This document shows positions 42,514 through 50,699 of a stretch of 64,000 nucleotides of DNA, piece after piece. The notes below the pieces were generated by a model that did no database searches, had not been told where the DNA came from, and worked only from the letters and a program-made list of their open reading frames with translations. A program made the position numbers and the translations under genes. The stretch comes from Microbacterium sp. APC 3901 (GTDB taxonomy: Bacteria; Actinomycetota; Actinomycetes; Actinomycetales; Microbacteriaceae), in the NCBI RefSeq assembly GCF_030407765.1, contig NZ_JASDCU010000013.1:1-64000 (forward strand), in the 5' to 3' direction. The stretch's first letter is position 1; every line of letters begins with the position of its first letter.

Positions 42514-42864
42514 TCAATCCTTTCGGGCAGGGACGACGAAACCGCGAGCGGTCAGGTCATAACGGAAGTGTTGGTGCGGACGGACGTCATCGACGCCGCC
42601 GTGGCTCCAGGGATTGCAACGCAGGATGCGCCACGCCGAGAGCATCGCTCCCCGCACCGCGCCATGCTGTTGCACCGCACCTACAGCGTAAGCGGAACAG
42701 GATGGGTAATAGGCACAGACATCTCCATACATCGGGGAGATCACCTTGCGATACCCGGTCAGGAAACCCAGAACCAGATTCCTCGGGATCAACGGGATGC
42801 TGCGCAGCGCATCGCCGATCTGCATGTGGGCGGTGCCGACCGATGACGACGGAAGGGCCGTCAT
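42514..42864 (-). CDS. yidD: Membrane protein insertion efficiency factor YidD
   Basis: 116 aa from the ATG at 42864, overlapping the rnpA stop by 4 bp; the frame is open upstream in rnpA and is not used. Core: IPRNLVLGFLTGYRKVISPMYGDVCAYYPSCSAYAVGAVQQHG, then RCNPWSHGGVDDV (blocks at about 25-67 and 81-93). The Cys at CAYYPSCS and RCNP match the family. Helps YidC function. The N-terminus is slightly longer than usual. Confidence 0.92.
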   Translation of the reverse strand: MTALPSSSVGTAHMQIGDALRSIPLIPRNLVLGFLTGYRKVISPMYGDVCAYYPSCSAYAVGAVQQHGAVRGAMLSAWRILRCNPWSHGGVDDVRPHQHFRYDLTARGFVVPARKD

Positions 42865-43205
42865 GATCGCACCTGCGCGAGGCGTTCGAGGCAGCGATTC
42901 ACATCGGCGCTGAGCTCTGCATAGCTGGCGGTGGCGGATGCAGGAAGGGCACGGATGACGACATCCGTGCCCTCGGGGACCCGCGCCAGCGCATCCGCAC
43001 ACACGGCTTTGAGTCGCCGTCGCACGGTATTGCGCACCACTGCGGTGCCCACCTGCTTGCTGATGATGAATCCGAACCTCGCGGCTCTGCTCTCGCCCGT
43101 CGCCAGCATCGAGGTGACGACTTTGGCTCCGCCACAACGGGATCCGCGTCGAACGACCAGTCGATAGTCGCTCCCGCGGGTCACACGAAACGGGCGGGCG
43201 AGCAC
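42861..43205 (-). CDS. rnpA: Ribonuclease P protein component
   Basis: 114 aa. RNR motif SKQVGTAVVRNTVRRRLKAV at about 50-68, the RNA-binding signature of the protein subunit of RNase P. Starts at 43205 only 6 bp after the rpmH stop. Basic, normal length. Needs the RNase P RNA, which is not in this window. Confidence 0.95.
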   Translation of the reverse strand: MLARPFRVTRGSDYRLVVRRGSRCGGAKVVTSMLATGESRAARFGFIISKQVGTAVVRNTVRRRLKAVCADALARVPEGTDVVIRALPASATASYAELSADVNRCLERLAQVRS

Positions 43206-43211
43206 AGCGGT

Positions 43212-43349
43212 CTACGCGGAGAGCTCGGTGCGGCCCTTCGCACGGCGAGCCGAAAGGATCGCGCGGCCGGCGCGGGTGCGCATGCGAAGGCGGAAGCCGT
43301 GCTTCTTGGCGCGACGACGGTTGTTGGGCTGGAAGGTGCGCTTGCTCAT
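43212..43349 (-). CDS. rpmH: 50S ribosomal protein L34 (bL34)
   Basis: 45 aa, too short for many gene finders. The translation begins [20 protein letters not shown] and ends GRTELSA, matching bL34 exactly in length and pattern. First gene of the leftward operon rpmH-rnpA-yidD-yidC-jag-rsmG. Divergent from dnaA. Confidence 0.97.
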   Translation of the reverse strand: MSKRTFQPNNRRRAKKHGFRLRMRTRAGRAILSARRAKGRTELSA

Positions 43350-43506
43350 GAAATCACTCCGGGAATGCTGCCACCGGGATCATCTTGACCGGAGACATAG
43401 GGATCTGCCATACAGGCATAAGTCAACCGATTAAGGGTACGTCCTGGCGGCCCACAGAGCAAATCTGCGCGCTTCGGTCCGGACCACATCAGGATCCGCA
43501 CAGCCA

Positions 43507-43515
43507 TTATCCACA
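43507..43515 (+). promoter_or_regulatory. DnaA box upstream of dnaA, copy 1
   Basis: TTATCCACA, perfect consensus. Confidence 0.9.
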
Positions 43516-43566
43516 ACCTCTGGCCTGCACGTATGCGCAACACGCGCGCGGATTTCCAGGGGCAGG

Positions 43567-43595
43567 TTGCCGTTCACAGCCGTGGTGACTACCGT
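43567..43595 (+). promoter_or_regulatory. Probable dnaA promoter
   Basis: -35 TTGCCG (43567-43572), 17-bp spacer, -10 TACCGT (43590-43595). A perfect DnaA box lies 11 bp downstream, overlapping the expected first transcribed bases. Confidence 0.6.
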
Positions 43596-43606
43596 GGCAT
43601 CCGAAG

Positions 43607-43615
43607 TTATCCACA
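43607..43615 (+). promoter_or_regulatory. DnaA box upstream of dnaA, copy 2
   Basis: TTATCCACA, perfect consensus, just downstream of the probable -10. Confidence 0.9.
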
Positions 43616-43666
43616 GGCGAGGCGCGTCATCCCGACGGCCCGTCGCCCCCCTCAGCACGGAGCGTC

Positions 43667-45058
43667 ATGTCATCACCTGCCCAGCCCGACGTTCCGATCT
43701 GGACCACGGTGCAGGAGCTGCTCGAATCGGATGACAGGGTCACTCCTCAGCTCCAGGGTTTCCTCAGCCTCGCTGTGCCGGCCGGTGTGATGGCGGCGAC
43801 GCTGTATCTCGAGGTCCCCAACGATCTCACCGCCGCGCAGATCAACAAGAGACTGCGCCTGCCCATCATGGAGGCTCTGTCTCACATCGGCGACGAGGTC
43901 ACCTCGTATCGAGTGGTGGTCAATCACGAACTCGCCGAGCAGCCGACCGCGCCCATCGCCGTCGCGGACTACGGCCGCCAGGAGCAGATCCGCGTCGAGT
44001 CTCCGATGGAGCAGCCGACGCAGCAGCGTCATGAGTCCCGCCTCAATCCCAAGTACACCTTCGACAACTTCGTCATCGGGCAGTCCAACAGGTTCGCTCA
44101 CGCCGCCGCCGTCGCAGTCGCCGAAGCGCCGGCCAAGGCCTACAACCCGCTCTTCATCTACGGTGACTCGGGCCTGGGCAAGACGCACCTGCTGCACGCG
44201 ATCGGCGACTACGCCCAGTCGCTCTACGCCGGCGTCAAGGTGAGGTATGTCTCGAGTGAGGAGTTCACGAACGACTTCATCAACTCGATCGCCAACAACC
44301 GCGGTGCAGCCTTTCAGGCGCGTTACCGCGATGTCGACATCCTCCTGATCGACGACATCCAGTTCCTGCAGGGTCGCGCCGAGACTCAGGAGGCGTTCTT
44401 CCACACGTTCAACACCCTCCATGACCACAACAAGCAGGTCGTGATCACGAGCGACGTCGCGCCGAAGCATCTGACCGGATTCGAGGATCGGATGCGGAGT
44501 CGCTTCGAGTGGGGCCTGATCACCGACGTCCAGGCTCCCGACCTCGAGACGAGGATCGCGATCCTGCGCAAGAAGGCGCAGAGCGAAGCACTTCATATTC
44601 CCGATGAGGTACTCGAATACATCGCCACGGTCGTGTCCTCGAACATCCGGGAACTCGAGGGTGCGCTGATCCGGGTCTCGGCCTTCGCCAGCCTGAACCG
44701 CTCGGCTCTCGACATCTCGCTGGCGCAGACGGTGCTGCGCGACATCATCGACACGGCGGAGGACAACATCATCTCCCCGACCGACATCATCACCGCGACC
44801 GCACAGTACTTCAAGCTGACTGTCGACGACCTCTACGGATCGAGCAGGTCGCAGCAGATCGCGACGTCGCGTCAGATCGCCATGTACCTGTGCCGCGAAC
44901 GCACGAGCCTGTCTCTGCCGAAGATCGGACAGCTGTTCGGCAATCGCGATCACACCACGGTGATGTACGCCTACAAGAAGATCAGTGAGCTCATGAAGGA
45001 GCGTCGTTCGATCTACAACCAGGTGACGGAGATCACCACGCAGCTCGGTCGACGCTGA
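43667..45058 (+). CDS. dnaA: Replication initiator DnaA
   Basis: 463 aa. Domain I at about 1-85; AAA+ domain with Walker A GDSGLGKTHL near 165-174, Walker B LLIDDIQFL near 227-235; arginine-finger and sensor regions follow. Domain IV ends with GNRDHTTVMYAYKK, the DnaA signature that contacts the 9-mer box. ATG at 43667 with CGGAG upstream. Opens oriC between dnaA and dnaN. Slightly shorter domain II linker than in Streptomyces. A terminator follows. Confidence 0.98.
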   Translation: MSSPAQPDVPIWTTVQELLESDDRVTPQLQGFLSLAVPAGVMAATLYLEVPNDLTAAQINKRLRLPIMEALSHIGDEVTSYRVVVNHELAEQPTAPIAVADYGRQEQIRVESPMEQPTQQRHESRLNPKYTFDNFVIGQSNRFAHAAAVAVAEAPAKAYNPLFIYGDSGLGKTHLLHAIGDYAQSLYAGVKVRYVSSEEFTNDFINSIANNRGAAFQARYRDVDILLIDDIQFLQGRAETQEAFFHTFNTLHDHNKQVVITSDVAPKHLTGFEDRMRSRFEWGLITDVQAPDLETRIAILRKKAQSEALHIPDEVLEYIATVVSSNIRELEGALIRVSAFASLNRSALDISLAQTVLRDIIDTAEDNIISPTDIITATAQYFKLTVDDLYGSSRSQQIATSRQIAMYLCRERTSLSLPKIGQLFGNRDHTTVMYAYKKISELMKERRSIYNQVTEITTQLGRR

Positions 45059-45074
45059 GCCCACGACACCTTGA

Positions 45075-45116
45075 AAAGGGGGTCGTAGCTTCCGATAGGA
45101 CGCTACGACCCCCTTT
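45075..45116 (+). terminator. Intrinsic terminator after dnaA
   Basis: Perfect 15-bp stem AAAGGGGGTCGTAGC (45075-45089) / GCTACGACCCCCTTT (45102-45116) with a 12-nt loop, then CCGT. Confidence 0.85.
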
Positions 45117-45120
45117 CCGT

Positions 45121-45405
45121 GCGTGTGGGAGGCATATGGTCAACCGGATCGATGCCAGTTTGCACATGTGGATAACTTGTGGATGAGTGGCCTCGAGATC
45201 GGGACGGATGTGTGGGAAACCGTCGAACCTGTGGATAACTTGGGGAGTCGGTTCGACCGAGGGGAAGCTGTCCACCCGCGGATTCCTCAGGGTTTCCACA
45301 ACTGACAACCATGTAGTTCCCTACTCGCGTCTGCTTTCCACCGAGTTATCCACAGTATCCACAGGTGTTAACACCGTTAAGGAGTTAATTCAATTCAAGG
45401 GCGAT
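45121..45405. other. oriC: DnaA boxes and AT-rich unwinding region
   Basis: Perfect boxes at 45167-45175 and 45230-45238 (TGTGGATAA, minus-oriented) and 45346-45354 (TTATCCACA, plus). One-mismatch boxes at 45178-45186 (TGTGGATGA) and 45355-45363 (GTATCCACA); weaker matches at 45211, 45268 and 45292. The last boxes run directly into an AT-rich stretch at 45364-45405 that includes GTGTTAACACCGTTAAG and GTTAATTCAATTC, a likely DNA unwinding element. The place, between dnaA and dnaN, is the usual actinobacterial oriC. Confidence 0.9.
45358..45373 (+). repeat. oriC copy of the 16-mer TCCACAGGTGTTAACA
   Basis: The end of a DnaA box plus GGTGTTAACA. The identical 16-mer recurs at 57034-57049. Confidence 0.75.
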
Positions 45406-45551
45406 CCGATCACCAGACGGTGGGGAAAGTCCGACGGGCCGGAGGTTTGCACCGGTCGTAGGGATACGCCCGACTGTGGGGCTAGCATGGGAAGCCCTGC
45501 ACAGGCAGGACCGATGACGACACGTCTCAGAATGACGACAAGGGAGCACCA

Positions 45552-46694
45552 GTGAGGTTTCAGGTCAACCGCGATGTCTTCAGCGAGGCTGTCTCGTTCG
45601 TCGTCAAGCTGCTTCCGCAGCGCAACCCGCAGCCGATCCTCGCCGGAGTCCTCATCGAGGCAGACGGATCCGGGCTGACCCTCTCGGCCTTCGACTACGA
45701 AGCATCCGCTCGGACCACCATCGAGGCCACGGTCGACACACCCGGCACGATCCTCGTCCACGGCCGACTGCTCTCCGACATCGCAAGCCGCCTCCCGAAC
45801 GCTCCGATCGAGATCGCCGTCGAGGACGACGGCAGCATCACGGTCACCTGCGGCTCGGCACGATTCACGCTCGCGGCCATGCCGGTCGAGGAATATCCCT
45901 CCATCCCCGAGGTGTCGGGCTCGTCGGGTGTCGTCCCCGCCGATGACTTCGGAACCGCGATCGCCCAGGTCGGCTTCGCCGCATCGCGCGATGATGTCAC
46001 CCCGGTGCTCACCGGTGTCCAGCTCGAGGTCTCCGGTCACACGCTGAGCCTGGTTGCGACCGACCGCTACCGCGTCTCGCTCCGGGATGTCCCGTGGGAT
46101 GGCGAGGCTGTCGAGGCGAGCGCACTGGTCCCCGCACGAACACTGCTGGAAGTCGGAAAGACCTTCGGTCACGCCGGAACGATCCAGATCGCGTTCTCCG
46201 GAGCCGGCGACCGCGAGATCATCGCCTTCACGGCGGGGAACAAGACCGTCACCTCGTTGCTGATCAAGGGCAACTTCCCGCCTGTCCGTCGTCTCTTCCC
46301 CGAGCAGACCGATCACTACGCGGTCGTCAACACCGCCGACCTGGTCGAAGCGGTGCGTCGAGTGTCGCTCGTGCTGGATCGAGCAGCTCCGCTGCGCTTC
46401 ACTTTCACGTCCGACAGCGTCACGATGGATGCCTCGGGCAGCGAGCACGCACGTGCCTCCGAATCCGTCGACGCGATCCTGAACGGTGGAGACGACGTCA
46501 CTCTCGGGCTCAACCCGCAGTACCTCATCGAGGCGCTCGGCGCGGTCAAGAGCGAGTTCGTCCGGGTCACGTTCACCTCGAGCGACAACGCGAACAAACT
46601 CAGCCCGGTGCTGATCACGAGCCAGACCTCGGTCGATCAGGCAGGACTCGACTCGTTCAAGTACCTGCTGCAGCCCAACCTGCTGCTCCGCTGA
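45552..46694 (+). CDS. dnaN: DNA polymerase III beta sliding clamp
   Basis: 380 aa. GTG start at 45552 with AGGGAG upstream. Three repeated clamp domains, with QRNPQPILAGVLIEA at about 18-32 and typical DVTPVLTGVQLEV near 148. C-terminus ends FKYLLQPNLLLR. The ring clamp holds polymerase III on DNA and recruits repair enzymes. Standard length and place (dnaA-dnaN-recF). Confidence 0.97.
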   Translation: MRFQVNRDVFSEAVSFVVKLLPQRNPQPILAGVLIEADGSGLTLSAFDYEASARTTIEATVDTPGTILVHGRLLSDIASRLPNAPIEIAVEDDGSITVTCGSARFTLAAMPVEEYPSIPEVSGSSGVVPADDFGTAIAQVGFAASRDDVTPVLTGVQLEVSGHTLSLVATDRYRVSLRDVPWDGEAVEASALVPARTLLEVGKTFGHAGTIQIAFSGAGDREIIAFTAGNKTVTSLLIKGNFPPVRRLFPEQTDHYAVVNTADLVEAVRRVSLVLDRAAPLRFTFTSDSVTMDASGSEHARASESVDAILNGGDDVTLGLNPQYLIEALGAVKSEFVRVTFTSSDNANKLSPVLITSQTSVDQAGLDSFKYLLQPNLLLR

Positions 46695-46757
46695 TCCTGC
46701 GACGGACGCGCTCCGCGCGGCGACAGCGGTGTCAGACCCCGAAGGTAGGCTGACAGC

Positions 46758-47918
46758 GTGATTGTGGAACACCTGAGCCTGGTCGACTTCCGCAATTACG
46801 CGACCGCGGATCTCGCCCTGCACAAGGGCCCCAACGTCCTGGTCGGCCGCAACGGTCAGGGCAAGACCAATCTCGCCGAGGCGGTCGTCTTCCTCGCCAC
46901 ACTCGGATCCCACCGCGTCTCGTCGGATGCCCCGATGGTGCGCGAGGGCCAGGATTTCGCCATCATCCGTGCACGCCTCTCGCACGGTGAACGCAGAGTG
47001 CTGATCGAGGTGCAGCTCAACAAGCAGGGATCCAACAAGGCGCGCATCAACGGCTCGCCTTCGAAGACCAACGAGCTCCCCCGGTATGCCCACGTGGTGC
47101 TGTTCGCCCCTGAAGATCTGCAGATCGTGCGTGGTGACCCGTCTTCGCGGCGTCGCTTCGTCGACCAGCTGCTGATCCAGCGCACTCCCCGCATGTCGTC
47201 CGTGCTCGCCGACTACGACCGTGTCCTCAAGCAGCGCAACGCCCTTCTGAAATCGGCACGAGCGCGGGGCGTCAAGGGCGAGGGCCTGACCACCCTCGAT
47301 GTGTGGGACGACAAGCTCGTCTCCCTCGGGGCAGAGATCATCACCGCACGTCAGCGTCTCGCGGCCGATCTGCAGGTCCCGGTCGCAGAGGCATATGCGG
47401 CGATCGCCGGTGAGGACCATCGTCCCCAACTCGACTGGGCGCTCTCCGTGCGAGGCGCAGACCCCGAGGAGGGAGTCGATGCGCCGGCCGAGACATCGGG
47501 AGACATCGCGGAGATGTTCCACGCCGCACTGCTCGCCAAACGTTCGAACGAGCTCGACCGCGGACTCACCCTCACCGGCCCTCATCGCGACGATCTCGTG
47601 CTCCGAGTGCGCGGTCTGCCTGTGAAGGGCTATGCATCCCACGGAGAATCCTGGTCTGTGGCTCTCGCCCTGCGCCTCGCCTCGGCAGAGCTGCTGCGCA
47701 GCGAGTCCCCCGCGGGCGACCCCGTGCTGATCCTCGATGACGTGTTCGCCGAACTCGATGCCGATCGCCGTCAGCGACTCGCCGCACTCACCGCGGGGTA
47801 CGAGCAGGTGGTCGTGACCGCTGCGGTCGAGGAGGACATTCCCGAAGTGCTCCATGCGCATGTGGTGAGGATCACGGCCGGAACCATCAGCGACGAGAGG
47901 GAGGCGCCGGATGAGTGA
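46758..47918 (+). CDS. recF: DNA replication and repair protein RecF
   Basis: 386 aa. Walker A GRNGQGKTNLAEA at about 34-46; C-terminal signature VLILDDVFAELDADRRQRL (Walker B, about 323-341). SMC-like ATPase that aids RecA loading at gaps. GTG start at 46758 with TAGGCT ending 6 nt upstream, so a leaderless promoter lies within the 63-bp gap after dnaN. Overlaps the DUF721 gene by 8 bp. Confidence 0.96.
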   Translation: MIVEHLSLVDFRNYATADLALHKGPNVLVGRNGQGKTNLAEAVVFLATLGSHRVSSDAPMVREGQDFAIIRARLSHGERRVLIEVQLNKQGSNKARINGSPSKTNELPRYAHVVLFAPEDLQIVRGDPSSRRRFVDQLLIQRTPRMSSVLADYDRVLKQRNALLKSARARGVKGEGLTTLDVWDDKLVSLGAEIITARQRLAADLQVPVAEAYAAIAGEDHRPQLDWALSVRGADPEEGVDAPAETSGDIAEMFHAALLAKRSNELDRGLTLTGPHRDDLVLRVRGLPVKGYASHGESWSVALALRLASAELLRSESPAGDPVLILDDVFAELDADRRQRLAALTAGYEQVVVTAAVEEDIPEVLHAHVVRITAGTISDEREAPDE

Positions 47919-48414
47919 CGCCACACCTGGTCCCGCATCAGAGACCCCCGAGACGGTCGCGACGTATCTGCGACTGCGTGGTCTCGCACCGAGCTCGAAG
48001 TCGTGGAAGCGCAAGCGGCGGATCGTCGCAGACGATGACAACGCACCCTTCACGCCCGGCCGCGACCCCGGTCCCCTCGGGGCGGTGCTCGACAAGCTGA
48101 GCCGCGACTCCGGGTGGCAGAAGACTCTCGCCCGCGAAGACCTGGTCAGACAGTGGGCCGATCTCGCGGGCACCGACACGGCGAAGCACTCCGAGCCGGT
48201 CTCGCTCGAGCGTGGAGTCCTCACGGTGAAGTGCGATTCGACGGCGTGGGCGAAGAACCTCCAGTACATGCGCGGCACCATCCTCACCGAGATCGGTCGT
48301 CGGTATCCGGATGCCGGAGTCGAGAACCTCCGCTTCATCGGACCGGACGTACCCTCGTGGAAATGGGGTCCCAGAGTCGTTCCAGGACGGGGCCCGCGCG
48401 ATACCTACGGGTAG
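47911..48414 (+). CDS. DUF721 domain protein (DciA-like)
   Basis: 167 aa. Linker of about 65 residues with PAPSSKSWKRKRR-type basic stretch, then a DUF721 core GGAVLDKLSRDSGWQ... LVRQWADLAGTDTAKHSEPVSLERGVLTVKCDSTAWAKNLQYM (about 55-125). DUF721 proteins of this place include DciA, which loads the replicative helicase in bacteria lacking DnaC. ATG at 47911 overlaps the recF stop. The GC-rich C-terminal tail is short. I infer a DciA role; the sequence alone does not prove it. Confidence 0.85.
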   Translation: MSDATPGPASETPETVATYLRLRGLAPSSKSWKRKRRIVADDDNAPFTPGRDPGPLGAVLDKLSRDSGWQKTLAREDLVRQWADLAGTDTAKHSEPVSLERGVLTVKCDSTAWAKNLQYMRGTILTEIGRRYPDAGVENLRFIGPDVPSWKWGPRVVPGRGPRDTYG

Positions 48415-48490
48415 GGCACCGTCCAGGGGGTTCGAGAGGCTCAGAGGGCCACACACGGCCGTTCAGCGGGATTTCGAGTCGAAAGACCGC

Positions 48491-48496
48491 TAGAAT
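48491..48496 (+). promoter_or_regulatory. Candidate -10 of gyrB
   Basis: TAGAAT, 37 bp before the gyrB start. No -35 at standard spacing could be fixed. Confidence 0.45.
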
Positions 48497-48532
48497 GGGA
48501 GTTCGTAATATCGATGTGGAGAATGCCCTCTG

Positions 48533-50647
48533 ATGACGCCTGAATTCCCTGCTGACGAGACGGAATCGACCACCGGGGAAACCCCTGACCCCTCCCAGGG
48601 CGCAGAGACCCAGACTCCCGCGGACGCGGAGACGAGGTCTACATCGATCTCCCCCAAGATCAAGCAGCCCGGCGAGTACGGTGCCGACTCGATCCAGATC
48701 CTCGAGGGACTCGAGGCGGTGCGCAAGCGCCCCGGCATGTACATCGGATCCACGGGTCCGCGTGGTCTGCACCACCTGGTCTACGAGATCGTCGACAACT
48801 CGGTCGATGAGGCTCTGGCCGGCTACGCCGACACGATCTACGTGACGCTGCTCGAGGACGGCGGCGTGCGCGTCATCGACAACGGCCGAGGAATCCCGGT
48901 CGACCCGCACTCCTCCGACCCGTCGAAGTCGACGGTCGAGGTCGTGCTGACGATCCTGCACGCGGGTGGCAAGTTCGGCGGCGGTGCGTACGCCGTCTCG
49001 GGTGGTCTGCACGGCGTCGGCTCCTCTGTCGTGAACGCCCTGTCGACCCGGTTCGACGTCGAGGTCAAGCAGAAGGGCTTCGTCTGGCGGCACAGCTTCG
49101 CCGACGGCGGGCTGCCGCAGCAGAAGCTCATCAAGGGCGAGGAGACCGACGACACCGGCACGAGCATCACGTTCTGGCCGGACGCCTCGATCTTCACCGA
49201 GACGACCGACTTCGACTACGACACCCTGCGGACTCGCTTCCAGCAGATGGCGTTCCTGAACAAGGGGCTGCGCATCGAGCTGCTCGACGAGCGCGCGTCC
49301 TCTGCCTACGAGGTCGAAGACGCCGGTGTGACCACGACCAAGCAGCCCGGCGATGTCTTCTTCTACGAGCGCGGACTCGTCGACTACGTCGAGTACCTGA
49401 ACAAGGTGCGTCACGCCGAGGTCGTCAACGACGAGATCATCGCGTTCGAGTCCGAGGACACGGCACGCAAGATCTCACTCGAGGTCGCGATGCAGTGGAC
49501 CACCTCGTACACCGAGAACGTCTTCACCTACGCGAACACGATCAACACGCACGAGGGCGGCACCCACGAAGAGGGCTTCCGCGCCGCACTCACCACACTG
49601 GTGAACAAGTACGCGCGTGCGAACAACATCCTCAAGGAGAAGGAAGAGAACCTCTCCGGCGACGACGTGCGCGAGGGACTGACCGCCGTCATCTCGATCA
49701 AGCTCGGCGAGCCCCAGTTCGAGGGTCAGACCAAGACCAAGCTCGGCAACACCGAGGCCAAGGCGTTCGTGCAGAAGGTCGTGGGCGATCAGCTCGGCGA
49801 CTGGTTCGACCGCAACCCGGCCCAGGCGAAGAACATCATCCGCAAGGCGCTCGACGCCGCGACCGCACGTCTCGCCGCCCGCAAGGCGCGCGAGACCGCA
49901 CGACGCAAGAGCGTGTTCGAGTCTGCGGCGATGCCCGACAAGCTCAAGGACTGCACCAGCAAGGACCCCTCGATCAGCGAGATCTTCCTCGTCGAGGGTG
50001 ACTCGGCCGGCGGCTCGGCGGTGCAGGGACGCGACCCGCACACGCAGGCGATCCTCGCGCTCCGCGGCAAGATCCTCAACGTCGAGCGCGCACGTCTCGA
50101 CAAGGCGCTCGGCAACCGCGAAGTCCAGGCGATGATCCAGGCCTTCGGCACGGGCATCGGCGAAGAGTTCGACATCGAGAAGGCGCGCTATCACAAGATC
50201 GTGCTGATGGCGGATGCCGACGTCGACGGTCAGCACATCACGACGCTGCTGCTCACGCTGCTGTTCCGGTACATGCGCGGACTCATCGAGGCGGGTTTCG
50301 TGTACCTCGCGATGCCCCCGCTGTACCGCCTCAAGTGGTCGAACTCCGCGCACGAGTATGTGTTCAGCGACGCCGAGCGCGACGCGCTGCTGAAGTTCGG
50401 CCTCGACAACGGCAAGCGCATCCCGAAGGATGCCGGCATCCAGCGGTACAAGGGTCTCGGCGAGATGAACGCCAAGGAGCTGTGGGAGACCACGATGGAC
50501 CACACCACGCGGACGCTCCGCCAGGTGACCATCGAGGATGCCGCAGCGGCCGACGAGATCTTCAGCGTGCTGATGGGTGAGGACGTCGAATCCCGACGCA
50601 GCTTCATCCAGCGCAACGCCAAGGACGTCCGCTTCCTCGACATCTGA
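48533..50647 (+). CDS. gyrB: DNA gyrase subunit B
   Basis: 704 aa. GHKL ATPase with [13 protein letters not shown] (Mg-binding Asn), DNGRGIPV and [20 protein letters not shown] domain EGDSAGGSA near 486-494 and the DADVDGQHI block. A 40-residue N-terminal extension, rich in Thr, Glu and Pro, precedes the conserved core. Ends [17 protein letters not shown] at 48533. Forms A2B2 gyrase with GyrA, 52 bp downstream. Confidence 0.98.
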   Translation: MTPEFPADETESTTGETPDPSQGAETQTPADAETRSTSISPKIKQPGEYGADSIQILEGLEAVRKRPGMYIGSTGPRGLHHLVYEIVDNSVDEALAGYADTIYVTLLEDGGVRVIDNGRGIPVDPHSSDPSKSTVEVVLTILHAGGKFGGGAYAVSGGLHGVGSSVVNALSTRFDVEVKQKGFVWRHSFADGGLPQQKLIKGEETDDTGTSITFWPDASIFTETTDFDYDTLRTRFQQMAFLNKGLRIELLDERASSAYEVEDAGVTTTKQPGDVFFYERGLVDYVEYLNKVRHAEVVNDEIIAFESEDTARKISLEVAMQWTTSYTENVFTYANTINTHEGGTHEEGFRAALTTLVNKYARANNILKEKEENLSGDDVREGLTAVISIKLGEPQFEGQTKTKLGNTEAKAFVQKVVGDQLGDWFDRNPAQAKNIIRKALDAATARLAARKARETARRKSVFESAAMPDKLKDCTSKDPSISEIFLVEGDSAGGSAVQGRDPHTQAILALRGKILNVERARLDKALGNREVQAMIQAFGTGIGEEFDIEKARYHKIVLMADADVDGQHITTLLLTLLFRYMRGLIEAGFVYLAMPPLYRLKWSNSAHEYVFSDAERDALLKFGLDNGKRIPKDAGIQRYKGLGEMNAKELWETTMDHTTRTLRQVTIEDAAAADEIFSVLMGEDVESRRSFIQRNAKDVRFLDI

Positions 50648-50699
50648 GGCGCCCCGCGCCCTGCATTCGCTCGACTAACGACCGGAATCGACAACACAC

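Larger units (their letters stand above)
43350..43666. promoter_or_regulatory. Divergent control region, rpmH / dnaA, with two DnaA boxes
   Basis: 317 bp. Two perfect DnaA boxes TTATCCACA at 43507-43515 and 43607-43615. A leftward -35-like TTGACT occurs around 43420-43425 (minus strand) ahead of rpmH. No gene here. The boxes imply DnaA control of its own transcription. Confidence 0.8.
45059..45551. other. dnaA-dnaN intergenic region
   Basis: 493 bp containing the dnaA terminator (45075-45116), oriC (45121-45405) and the dnaN upstream region. No gene seen. The dnaN promoter could not be fixed by eye; TAGCAT at 45484-45489 is one candidate -10. Confidence 0.6.

Noticed and set aside
43350..43666. 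oriC placed between rpmH and dnaA
   Set aside because: Only two DnaA boxes and no AT-rich unwinding stretch; the dnaA-dnaN gap has more boxes followed by an AT-rich region.
45390..48338. 982-residue open frame on the minus strand opposite dnaN-recF-DUF721
   Set aside because: It is antisense to three well-recognised genes, has low-complexity Arg/Asp/Val-rich translation and no motif; a shadow of GC-rich codon use.
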